In this document: positions 1 to 6,470 of the stretch, piece after piece | How positions within the stretch are numbered: the first letter of the stretch is position 1 | How the letters are laid out: each line of letters opens with the position of its first letter | Origin: Bacillota bacterium | Lineage (GTDB): Bacteria > Bacillota > Clostridia > Peptostreptococcales > Anaerovoracaceae | Direction: 5' to 3' | Assembly (NCBI GenBank): GCA_016302545.1 | Contig: JAEDNK010000060.1 | Span: 1 to 8,916, forward strand | DNA: 8,916 nt | Notes under the pieces: generated by a model | The model's input: only the letters and a program-made list of their open reading frames with translations | Database searches by the model: none | What the model was told of the DNA's origin: nothing | Made by a program: the position numbers and the translations under genes

Positions 1-47
1 CATATTGGCTGCAGCAATGCTGTTTGTTTCGTCAGAAAATGTCTTTA

Positions 48-659
48 CTATTCTTTGCTTATTCCTGAAGTGAGAAGACTCCGCACGGCTTTTTCGATTT
101 TTTTTAGCTGCTCAGGGCTTGCATCATTCTCCGCCAGAACCTTAAATCCAATAAAATTTCCTATACCCATCGAGATAAAGGACCACACGCATGGGTCGAT
201 ATCCTCAGGCAATGCTTGGCTGTATGCCAAAGCCGGCACATATCGCATAGCATACCTGTAATAGTACTCCAGAAATAGATTGCGGTCGATGTACAGCGAT
301 TCAAAGATCAGGTTATAACACGCCGGATTTTCGTAGGCATAGCGTATAAATTCCATAATATACTGCACCTGGCGCTCGATTACGTCATCCTTGTATTGGC
401 TGCACCTTTCATCAAGGTAATTCTGAAGGCGCTTTGCAAAGCAATTCATCACATACACATAAATCTGATACTTGCTTTCAAAGTAAATATAGAAGCCTCC
501 CACCGACAATCCTGCCTTTTGGGCAATATCCTTGATGGTAGTGTTGCGATAGCCCTGTTTGCTGAAACACTCCTCTGCCGCCCTGACAAGCCTGTCAAAG
601 CTGCGTCTGCCCTCTTCCTTTTCGGGTATTGTAACTTTTATGTCTAATCTGTTTTCCAT
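48..659 (-). CDS. TetR/AcrR-family transcriptional regulator
   Basis: A 203-residue one-component repressor-type protein expected to bind DNA as a dimer and release it on binding a small ligand. The N-terminal helix-turn-helix spans about residues 20-66. It includes the family pattern TTIKDIAQKAGLSVGGFYIYF (a 21-residue match here split as TTIKDIAQKAG at 40-50 and LSVGGFYIYF at 51-60), with the recognition helix at about 51-58. The remaining helical domain (about 70-200) is rich in Tyr and Phe, which could suit a hydrophobic ligand, but no ligand can be named. The ATG at 659 is preceded by GAGGAAGG and by a good promoter. It lies 120 nt downstream of the 3-hydroxybutyrate dehydrogenase gene on the same strand, so it may control that module or simply itself. 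Bases 1-47 beyond its stop show no terminator and no supportable gene. The family call is sure; the target is unknown. Confidence 0.93.
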   Translation of the reverse strand: MENRLDIKVTIPEKEEGRRSFDRLVRAAEECFSKQGYRNTTIKDIAQKAGLSVGGFYIYFESKYQIYVYVMNCFAKRLQNYLDERCSQYKDDVIERQVQYIMEFIRYAYENPACYNLIFESLYIDRNLFLEYYYRYAMRYVPALAYSQALPEDIDPCVWSFISMGIGNFIGFKVLAENDASPEQLKKIEKAVRSLLTSGISKE

Positions 660-681
660 AGCAGACCTTCCTCGGCTAAAA

Positions 682-713
682 ATGATTTATATATTATAAC
701 AATAAAAAATCAT
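682..713. promoter_or_regulatory. Candidate operator: inverted repeat over the tetR promoter
   Basis: ATGATTT (682-688) and AAATCAT (707-713) form a perfect 7-bp inverted repeat with an 18-nt spacer. It brackets the -10 box at 693-698 and reaches into the -10/-35 spacer. A dyad in this position is what autorepression by a TetR-family dimer would need. The arms are AT-rich and chance occurrence in such DNA is not negligible, so the assignment is an inference. Confidence 0.4.
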
Positions 714-721
714 ATTTGCAA
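693..721 (-). promoter_or_regulatory. Sigma-A-type promoter of the tetR-family gene
   Basis: Read on the minus strand, a -35 box TTGCAA (721-716) is followed by exactly 17 nt and a perfect -10 box TATAAT (698-693). This would start transcription near 686 and give a leader of roughly 27 nt before the ATG at 659, with the ribosome binding site GAGGAAGG in between. The region is strongly AT-rich. It is the best promoter in the window. Confidence 0.8.
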
Positions 722-779
722 GGTTTTGATTTGCACATCCTGGGTTTGTTCTTGATCTGTATGCCGCACTTACTTTTAT

Positions 780-1541
780 TTAGTTTGCGGTCCATCCCCC
801 GTCTATAGGAAGGGCAACACCCGTTATGCTGTCAGCCTTATCGCTGCACAGGAAAGCAAATACCTCGGCTATTGTCTCAGGTTCAAGCATTTTTTTGACA
901 GCTGCCTTTGAAAGCATGATGTCGGAGATAACCTGGTCTTCCGAAATGCCGTGAGCCTCCGCCTGTGCGCTTATCTGTCCCTCCACCAGCGGCGTCATGA
1001 CATAAGCCGGGCAGATGCAGTTGGCGGTAATCCCATATGGACCTCCCTCCATTGCAGCCGTCTTGGTCAGTCCGAACAGACCGTGCTTTGCGGATACATA
1101 ACAGGATTTGAATTCCGATGCCACCAGTCCGTGGATAGAACTCAAATTAATGATTCTGCCCCATCCTTTTTCCTTCATAGACGGCCAGCAGTATTTCATC
1201 AACAGGAAAGGAGCTGTAAGCATTAAGCTTATCATAAAGTCCCACTTATCCTCCGGAAATTTGTCTATTTCACATACATGCTGAATCCCTGCCACATTGC
1301 CGAGGATGTCCACTCCCCCATATTCACTTACTGCCATATCAACTATATCCTTGCATCCCTGTCTGGTGCTGAGATCTGACGCCATACCTATGCAGCCGAG
1401 TTCCTTGCAGACCTTATCTACCCCTTCTTTATTTACATCTGCTATTACGACTTTGCATCCTTCTTCTGCCATTTTCTTAGCAATAGCATACCCTATGCCG
1501 CTGGCGGCACCGGTAATTAAAGCAACTTTATCCTTTAACAT
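780..1541 (-). CDS. bdhA: 3-hydroxybutyrate dehydrogenase (SDR superfamily)
   Basis: A 253-residue cytosolic short-chain dehydrogenase predicted to interconvert (R)-3-hydroxybutyrate and acetoacetate with NAD(H). The Rossmann motif GAASGIG is at 11-17, and Asp35 after strand 2 favours NAD over NADP. The catalytic Ser135, Tyr148 and Lys152 are present. The substrate residues known from Pseudomonas fragi BDH (Gln94, His144, Lys152, Gln196, Trp257, from memory) all appear at a constant offset of -7: Gln87, His137, Lys145, Gln189 and Trp250, the last in DGGWTA near the C-terminus. Oddly, the fourth tetrad residue, Asn114, is Met107 here, and the structural NNAG motif reads NVAG (82-85). The ATG follows GGAGG by 6 nt and lies 12 nt after the CoA-transferase stop, so the two are almost surely co-transcribed. 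The BDH subfamily is well supported; activity in view of Met107 is untested. Confidence 0.88.
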   Translation of the reverse strand: MLKDKVALITGAASGIGYAIAKKMAEEGCKVVIADVNKEGVDKVCKELGCIGMASDLSTRQGCKDIVDMAVSEYGGVDILGNVAGIQHVCEIDKFPEDKWDFMISLMLTAPFLLMKYCWPSMKEKGWGRIINLSSIHGLVASEFKSCYVSAKHGLFGLTKTAAMEGGPYGITANCICPAYVMTPLVEGQISAQAEAHGISEDQVISDIMLSKAAVKKMLEPETIAEVFAFLCSDKADSITGVALPIDGGWTAN

Positions 1542-1553
1542 AGTACACCTCCG

Positions 1554-2888
1554 TTACCAAATCATATTCTTTTCGGCTTCCTCAAGGAGCCACTGCCGGA
1601 AATCGGGATGAGCAATCTTAACCAGCTCCTGAACCCGCTCTTCTATGGTCTTGGCCCTGAGCCAGGCAATTCCATACTCCGTAACAACATAGTCCACATC
1701 GTTTCTGGAGGTAGTAACCGCAGCTCCCGGTGTGAGGAAAGGCACTATCTTCGAGCGCAGTACCTCCTTGCCGTTTTCATCCTTAGCTACATAGGTTGAA
1801 TGCATTGCCACGATTGACTTTCCTCCCGGTGACATCTGGGAGCCCTGAATTGTCTCCGCCTGACCGCCCGAGCCGGAAAACTGTCTCACACCTGTGGACT
1901 CCGACGCGCACTGTCCCGTCAGATCCATTTCCAGTGTCGCGTTGATGGAAACGAATTTGTTGTTTCTACCTATGGTATATGGGTCATTGGCATAGGTACT
2001 GGACTTGAACTGAACCGTTGGATTGTTATTGATGTAATCGTAAAGCCTCTGGCTTCCCACTGTGAATGCGCAGATGCAGTAACCGTCGTTGAAGCCCTTT
2101 TGCGTATTATCCACAGCTCCGCATTCAATGAGGTCAATCATGGTTTCCGTGAACATTTCCGTATGAATGCCCAGGTGTTTCTTTGTCTTAAGCTCGTTTG
2201 CCACTGCGTTAGGTATGTTGCCTATGCCAAGCTGAATTGTGGAGCCGTCTTCTACAAGTGTGGCCACCTTCTTTCCTATAATGGCATCAATTTCCGTATA
2301 GGGTGCTATATTGGCCTTTGGAATGGGGCAGTCCGATTCCACAAAGCCTGCTACCTGTGAAATGTGAACCATGGTATCTCCAAATGTTCTCGGATAGTTA
2401 GGATTCACCTCCAAAAGCACCAGCGCTCCGTTTTTAATTACATCCATCTCATAAATGGAGCTTATCGACAATGAAAAATATCCATGCTCGTCCATAGGAG
2501 ATACCGTTGTCATCAGTACAGGACGGCGCTTTTCATATCGAATGCGGTCAAAGGTCTTTCTAAGAATGCTTGTTGAATGCTGTGGTACTGCGCTTATCAA
2601 TCCTTCTTCACTGGACTTGCGCAATGCTGAGGTATAGAACCATCCGTGGTGCTTCATCACCTTTTTCATTTCCGGGTCATGAAAGAAGGGAAAATCTCCC
2701 GTCGGTACGCAGCTCTGTAAAATGATATTTTTTACCCCTGTTTTTTTCAGGTACTGCATATTGTTCATTATTTTTTGAGGCATAGAGGCTGCCATAGGTG
2801 TGAAGATAAAATCATTATCCTCAATTAAGTCCAGCAGCTGCTCCACCTTCATCTTCTTCACTTCATATTCTTTACTGTAATCACGCAT
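1554..2888 (-). CDS. Acyl-CoA transferase, 4-hydroxybutyrate/butyryl-CoA:acetate type
   Basis: A 444-residue cytosolic enzyme of the acetyl-CoA hydrolase/transferase family (class I CoA-transferases), close to the usual length of about 440. It should move CoA between short acyl groups through a glutamyl-CoA thioester. The probable catalytic glutamate is Glu244 in HLGIHTEMFTE (238-248), matching the HLGIHSEM stretch of Clostridium aminobutyricum 4-hydroxybutyrate CoA-transferase as I recall it. The glycine-rich loop QLGIGNIPNAV (219-229), GSGGQ (339-343) and VTEYGIAWLRAK (402-413) with IAHPDFR (425-431) are further family marks. The ATG at 2888 has AAGGAG 8 nt upstream. It is the first gene of a two-gene unit with the 3-hydroxybutyrate dehydrogenase, so acetoacetate, 3-hydroxybutyrate, butyrate or acetate are plausible acceptors. 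Sequence alone does not decide among them, so I give no symbol. Confidence 0.9.
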   Translation of the reverse strand: MRDYSKEYEVKKMKVEQLLDLIEDNDFIFTPMAASMPQKIMNNMQYLKKTGVKNIILQSCVPTGDFPFFHDPEMKKVMKHHGWFYTSALRKSSEEGLISAVPQHSTSILRKTFDRIRYEKRRPVLMTTVSPMDEHGYFSLSISSIYEMDVIKNGALVLLEVNPNYPRTFGDTMVHISQVAGFVESDCPIPKANIAPYTEIDAIIGKKVATLVEDGSTIQLGIGNIPNAVANELKTKKHLGIHTEMFTETMIDLIECGAVDNTQKGFNDGYCICAFTVGSQRLYDYINNNPTVQFKSSTYANDPYTIGRNNKFVSINATLEMDLTGQCASESTGVRQFSGSGGQAETIQGSQMSPGGKSIVAMHSTYVAKDENGKEVLRSKIVPFLTPGAAVTTSRNDVDYVVTEYGIAWLRAKTIEERVQELVKIAHPDFRQWLLEEAEKNMIW

Positions 2889-2921
2889 TTTCTAATTCTC
2901 CTTCCCAACAAGTATGTCTCA

Positions 2922-2950
2922 ATATTAACAATGTCCTCTCCTTGTGTAAA
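2922..2950 (-). promoter_or_regulatory. Candidate promoter of the CoA-transferase/dehydrogenase pair
   Basis: On the minus strand TTTACA (2950-2945) is followed by 17 nt and TAATAT (2927-2922), a moderate match to sigma-A boxes. It would give a leader of about 27 nt to the ATG at 2888. It lies just downstream of the lysR terminator and below a T-rich stretch. An 8-bp palindrome, GCTATAGC (2969-2976), sits about 19 bp upstream of the -35 box, roughly where LysR-type activators bind. Both are weak calls from pattern only. Confidence 0.4.
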
Positions 2951-2989
2951 ATTAAAAAAAATCATCAGGCTATAGCTTTTTTGCATAAC

Positions 2990-3028
2990 AAAAACCGACA
3001 CCCTGAATTCCTTCAGTCGGTATCGGTT
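2990..3028 (-). terminator. Rho-independent terminator after the LysR gene
   Basis: On the minus strand ACCGATACC (3027-3019) pairs with GGTGTCGGT (3002-2994), and the stem continues as CTGAA (3016-3012) with TTCAG (3007-3003) after a two-base bulge, closing a GGAA loop. A run of five T follows at 2994-2990, the first of which closes the stem. One stem pair is U-G in the minus transcript but would be a C-A mismatch in the plus transcript, so the element is oriented for minus-strand genes. It begins 26 nt after the lysR stop codon and separates the housekeeping operon from the CoA-transferase unit. Confidence 0.88.
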
Positions 3029-3053
3029 CATTGCTGAATTATGCGTTATTATG

Positions 3054-3941
3054 TTATTCGCCACAGCCCTTTCTTTGGCAAATGTTCCAGAAGCATTCCA
3101 TAGGAACGGTCATATGTCTGCCCTTTTTCCTGACCAGAGCCAGAGTCCACTCAAATGTAGGGTTCTCAAGATGTATTCGGTGAATTCTCAAACTGCCGAA
3201 TTTATCAACCAACGGCTTTGGCAGGATGCTTATGCCTTGTCCGTTTGACACCATTTCAAGAATAAACTCCCATTGGTCACTTTCAAAGTCGAAACGGGGT
3301 TCAATTCCGGCTTCGCGGAATTTGCTGCTGACAACATCGTTGTAGGAATATCCTTTACCTACCATTAATATTTTCTCATCCCTTATTTCCTCAAAGGAAA
3401 CGCTCCTTCGCCTCCCCAGCCTGTGATTTTTCGGCACTACCAGCACAGCTTCGGAAAGGACGACGGGCAGCATTTCAATGCCATCAACCTCCTCCGGATT
3501 TATCATCACAGTCAGGTCAAGCCGTTCGTCCATGAGCATCTCTATTCCCTGTCTGGTGGTAACCTCTTCAATCTGAAGGTTTACCTCCGGATATTTTTCT
3601 CTGAATGCATAAATGGCCGAGTAAAAGTACATTGCCCCCGTGGTAGGTGTAATTCCCAGCTTAAGTGTGCCGTCGGAGTTTTCCAGTCTGCTCATCATCT
3701 CACGGGTTTTGCTGCTGAAAATCCCCAGCAGCTCTTTGGCGTAGTCATAAAACACCTGACCGTCTTTCGTCAGCTGTAAATCCTTGGCTTCCCGGTCTAT
3801 TAAAATCGTGCCCAGCTCCTTTTCAAGGTTCTGAACAGTTCTGCTCAAGGTGGGCTGGCTTACAAATATTTTGTTTGCAGCTTTGGTAAAGTTTCCTTCA
3901 CCAACAATTTCAACAAAATACTCCAGTTGGGTTAAGGTCAT
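3054..3941 (-). CDS. LysR-family transcriptional regulator
   Basis: A 295-residue LysR-type regulator of standard length. The winged helix-turn-helix occupies about residues 1-60, with the recognition region in NFTKAANKIFVSQPTLSR (17-34), followed by the linker helix to about 88. The two-lobed effector domain runs from about 92 (GTLKLGITPT) to 280, with VSNGQGISILPK (231-242) as a typical late motif. The ATG at 3941 is preceded by GGAGG with a 7-nt spacer. It starts 26 nt after the tyrS stop with no terminator between, so it is probably co-transcribed with tyrS and the genes upstream, and it ends in a strong terminator. The next gene, the CoA-transferase, runs in the same direction, so this is not the classical divergent LysR arrangement. 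Control of the CoA-transferase/dehydrogenase pair is a reasonable inference; the effector is unknown. Confidence 0.94.
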   Translation of the reverse strand: MTLTQLEYFVEIVGEGNFTKAANKIFVSQPTLSRTVQNLEKELGTILIDREAKDLQLTKDGQVFYDYAKELLGIFSSKTREMMSRLENSDGTLKLGITPTTGAMYFYSAIYAFREKYPEVNLQIEEVTTRQGIEMLMDERLDLTVMINPEEVDGIEMLPVVLSEAVLVVPKNHRLGRRRSVSFEEIRDEKILMVGKGYSYNDVVSSKFREAGIEPRFDFESDQWEFILEMVSNGQGISILPKPLVDKFGSLRIHRIHLENPTFEWTLALVRKKGRHMTVPMECFWNICQRKGCGE

Positions 3942-3967
3942 AGGAGTTCCTCCGTTTGCACTTGCGG

Positions 3968-5308
3968 CTAGTCCAGTTCTACCATCTGGAACTTCTTCTT
4001 GCCCTTCTGAATGAGCAGCTTGCCGTCCTCATCGAACATATCCACTGTTACCTTGAGCTTTCCGTCTGTAACCTTGTTTCCGGCAACAGTCAGGCCGCCC
4101 TGCTCGATGGTTCTGAAGCCTTCGCTGGTGTTTGGCACCAGACCCAGCTCCTTGAGGAGAGTTACAATTCCCTTTCCTTCACCTTCGAACTCGCTGCGAG
4201 GCATTTTCTTAGTCGGTATATTGTCCATGGAACCGCCCCCTGCAAATGCTGCACGGGCGCCGTCCAGAGCCTTCTTAGCCTCTTCTTCACCGTGAACCAG
4301 TTTGGTAACCTGGTATGCGAGGATTTCCTTTGCCTTGTTGATTTCTGCGCCTTCAAGAGATGAAAGCCTGTCAACCTCCTCCATAGGAAGGAAGGTGAGC
4401 ATTCTCAGGCACTTGTTCACATCGGCGTCTGCAACGTTTCTCCAGTACTGGAAGAACTCATAAGGGCTTGTCTTTTCAGGGCTGAGCCATAAAGCTCCCT
4501 TGGCTGTCTTACCCATCTTCTTTCCTTCTGAATTTGTCAGAAGGGAGAAGGTCATGCCGTAAACTTCTTTGCCCGTCTTCTTTCTTGTCAGGTCTACGCC
4601 TCCGATGATATTAGACCACTGGTCGTTGCCGCCGAACTGAATCTTTACGTTGAAGTCGCGCGCCATTACCATGAAATCGTAGCTCTGCATGAGCATATAG
4701 TTGAGCTCGAACATGGTCAGACCGCCTTCCCGTTCCATTCTCTGCTTGAAACATTCTGCGCGGAGCATGGTGTTGATGTTAAACAGCGAGCCTACCTCTC
4801 TGAGAAAGTCGATATAGTTAAGAGGTCTCAGCCAGCGGGCGTTGTTTACAGCCACAGCCTTACCCGGCTCAGGCTTCTTGTTTTCGTGCCCCGGTTCATA
4901 GACACCGTTATTTCCTTCATATTTCCATTCCTCATCAAAATCGAGGAACCGATCAAAGAGCTTTTTAAATTGCTCACAGTTATGTTCAATCGTTTCTATT
5001 GACATTACCTGTCGCATATCGGTTCTGCCGGAAGGGTCTCCCACCATACCGGTACCGCCGCCGATAAGAACCACAGGCGTATGACCGAACTTCTGCATAT
5101 ACATCATAATTATAACCTGCATGAAGTGTCCCACATGGAGGCAGTCAGCCGTAGGGTCAAATCCGATGTAGAACTTTATTTTTTCCTTCTGCAAAAGCTC
5201 ACGCACCTTGTCCTCGTCAGTGCACTGCTCTATAAAGCCTCTTTCCTTCAGAACGTCGTAAACATTGTCGTGTTTACTTACGTTATCCGGTATAAAATTA
5301 AAATCCAT
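3968..5308 (-). CDS. tyrS: Tyrosyl-tRNA synthetase
   Basis: A 446-residue class I synthetase that charges tRNA-Tyr with tyrosine using ATP. The HIGH-type motif is HVGH (58-61) after FDPTAD (50-55), the tyrosine-binding GGNDQWSN is at 226-233, and the KMSKS-type loop is KMGKT (264-268). The C-terminal S4-like RNA-binding domain covers about 380-446, ending in a KGKKKF (435-440) pattern. The protein is longer than the usual 400-425 residues. The stretch between FLDFD (121-125) and NN (155-156) is 29 residues here against 9 in the E. coli enzyme as I recall it, forming a Gly-, Pro- and Lys-rich insertion. The ATG has GGAGG upstream. The gene begins 23 nt after upp, which leaves no room for the T-box leader that often controls tyrS in Firmicutes. 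Confidence 0.97.
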   Translation of the reverse strand: MDFNFIPDNVSKHDNVYDVLKERGFIEQCTDEDKVRELLQKEKIKFYIGFDPTADCLHVGHFMQVIIMMYMQKFGHTPVVLIGGGTGMVGDPSGRTDMRQVMSIETIEHNCEQFKKLFDRFLDFDEEWKYEGNNGVYEPGHENKKPEPGKAVAVNNARWLRPLNYIDFLREVGSLFNINTMLRAECFKQRMEREGGLTMFELNYMLMQSYDFMVMARDFNVKIQFGGNDQWSNIIGGVDLTRKKTGKEVYGMTFSLLTNSEGKKMGKTAKGALWLSPEKTSPYEFFQYWRNVADADVNKCLRMLTFLPMEEVDRLSSLEGAEINKAKEILAYQVTKLVHGEEEAKKALDGARAAFAGGGSMDNIPTKKMPRSEFEGEGKGIVTLLKELGLVPNTSEGFRTIEQGGLTVAGNKVTDGKLKVTVDMFDEDGKLLIQKGKKKFQMVELD

Positions 5309-5331
5309 TTTCTTTGTCCTCCGAATATCAA

Positions 5332-5961
5332 TTACTTAGTACCGTATAATCTGTCGCCGGCATCGCCCAGTCCCGGTACGATATAAGCGTGCTCGTTGAG
5401 CCTTTCGTCCTTGGCAGCGATATATATATCCACATCAGGGTGCGCCTTCTGGAGCACTTCGATTCCCTCCGGTGCTGCGATAAGACACATGAAAACTATA
5501 TCCTTTCCGCCTCTCTGTTTGATGAAATCTATGGCAGCCACAGCGCTTCCTCCTGTAGCAAGCATAGGGTCCACCACGAAAATCTTTCTCTTCTCGATGT
5601 CAATAGGAAGCTTGCAGTAGTATTCTACCGGCATATGGGTTTCAGGGTCTCTGTATAAGCCTACGTGACCAACCTTGGCATTAGGCACCAGCGCCAGCAT
5701 TCCGTCTACAAAGCCAAGTCCTGCTCTTAAAATAGGAACGATCGCAATATCCTCTCCATCCAGCATCTTCATCTTGGTGGTGCAGATAGGAGTTTCTATT
5801 TCCACTTCCTTAAGAGGCAGGTCTCTGGTGGCTTCGTAGCCCATAAGCATAGCTACCTCTTTGGCCAGCTCTCTGAACTCCTTAACGCTTGTGGAAGTCT
5901 TTCTCATCAGAGCGGTCTTGTGCTGAATTAACGGATGATCGAATACGTGTACTTTACCCAT
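5332..5961 (-). CDS. upp: Uracil phosphoribosyltransferase
   Basis: A 209-residue pyrimidine salvage enzyme that joins uracil and PRPP to make UMP and pyrophosphate. The length is exactly typical of the bacterial family. The PRPP-binding loop is [12 protein letters not shown] (129-140), the conserved [11 protein letters not shown] stretch is at 77-87, and the uracil-binding end is [12 protein letters not shown] (193-204). The ATG at 5961 follows AAGGAG by about 7 nt. It lies 62 nt after rpiB and 23 nt before tyrS. The 62-nt gap is AT-rich but shows no hairpin with a T-run and no convincing promoter, so I place it inside the operon. PRPP derives from ribose-5-phosphate, the product of RpiB, which gives the pair a metabolic link. 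Confidence 0.97.
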   Translation of the reverse strand: MGKVHVFDHPLIQHKTALMRKTSTSVKEFRELAKEVAMLMGYEATRDLPLKEVEIETPICTTKMKMLDGEDIAIVPILRAGLGFVDGMLALVPNAKVGHVGLYRDPETHMPVEYYCKLPIDIEKRKIFVVDPMLATGGSAVAAIDFIKQRGGKDIVFMCLIAAPEGIEVLQKAHPDVDIYIAAKDERLNEHAYIVPGLGDAGDRLYGTK

Positions 5962-6023
5962 GATTTTTCTCCTTGATTTATATTAAAAATTTATTATTTA
6001 CCTGTTTTAACTCTGTCCGGTCT

Positions 6024-6455
6024 TTACATTTGGTCCAGCATATCCACCCTGCGCTGATGGCGTCCGCCTTCAAATTCCGTGTCAAGCCACTCATCAACAA
6101 TTTTAAGTGCAAGCTCAGGCTCTGTGGTTCTGCCGCCGAGAGCCAGTATGTTGGCGTTGTTATGCTGCTTGGTCAGATGTGCCATCTCCACAGAGGTGCA
6201 AAGTCCGCATCTTATGCCCTTAACCTTATTAGCTGCAATGGAAATGCCTATACCCGTTCCGCATACCACCACGCCTAAATCTGCTTTTCCCGAAGCTACA
6301 GCCTCTCCACAAACCTTTCCGTAGACCGGATAATCCACGGATTCTTCTGAGTGAGTGCCCAAATCTTCTACGTCAAAGCCTCTCTCGATAAGATGTTCCT
6401 TTACTTTCTCCTTTAATGCGAAACCGCCGTGGTCGCTCGCTACTGCAATTTTCAC
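6024..6455 (-). CDS. rpiB: Ribose-5-phosphate isomerase B
   Basis: A 143-residue RpiB/LacAB-family enzyme that interconverts ribulose-5-phosphate and ribose-5-phosphate in the pentose phosphate pathway. Family residues are visible: Asp8-His9 in ASDHGG, the anion-hole loop CGTGIG (65-70) with the catalytic Cys65, the general acid His98 in KQHNNAN, and the phosphate-binding GGRHQRR (130-136). The start is GTG at 6455-6453, supported by AGGAGG 6-7 nt upstream and by the conserved start of the first strand (MKIAVASDHG). It begins 15 nt after the sua5 stop, a close operon spacing. RpiB relatives acting on other sugars such as allose exist, but the neighbours favour the housekeeping role. Confidence 0.96.
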   Translation of the reverse strand: MKIAVASDHGGFALKEKVKEHLIERGFDVEDLGTHSEESVDYPVYGKVCGEAVASGKADLGVVVCGTGIGISIAANKVKGIRCGLCTSVEMAHLTKQHNNANILALGGRTTEPELALKIVDEWLDTEFEGGRHQRRVDMLDQM

Positions 6456-6470
6456 TGTCTGCCTCCTGTC

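Noticed and set aside
1..47. Minus-strand stretch past the tetR stop that reads as an open frame (ending GCA GCC AAT ATG at the edge)
   Set aside because: There is no start codon with a ribosome binding site, and the window ends at the possible ATG. Too little sequence remains to call a gene.
714..735. Direct repeat ATTTGCA (714-720 and 729-735) near the tetR -35 box
   Set aside because: Only two short AT-rich copies, with a 15-nt period that does not match a helical turn; the promoter and dyad explain the region better.
2858..3064. 68-residue minus-strand open frame across the lysR/CoA-transferase gap
   Set aside because: It runs straight through the terminator and both gene ends, has no family resemblance and no ribosome binding site support.
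4162..4374. 70-residue minus-strand open frame inside tyrS
   Set aside because: It is a shadow in another frame of a well-supported tyrS with all motifs.
5962..6023. Possible promoter or terminator in the rpiB-upp gap
   Set aside because: The gap is AT-rich, so -10-like strings abound, but no -35 box stands at proper spacing and no hairpin with a T-run is seen.
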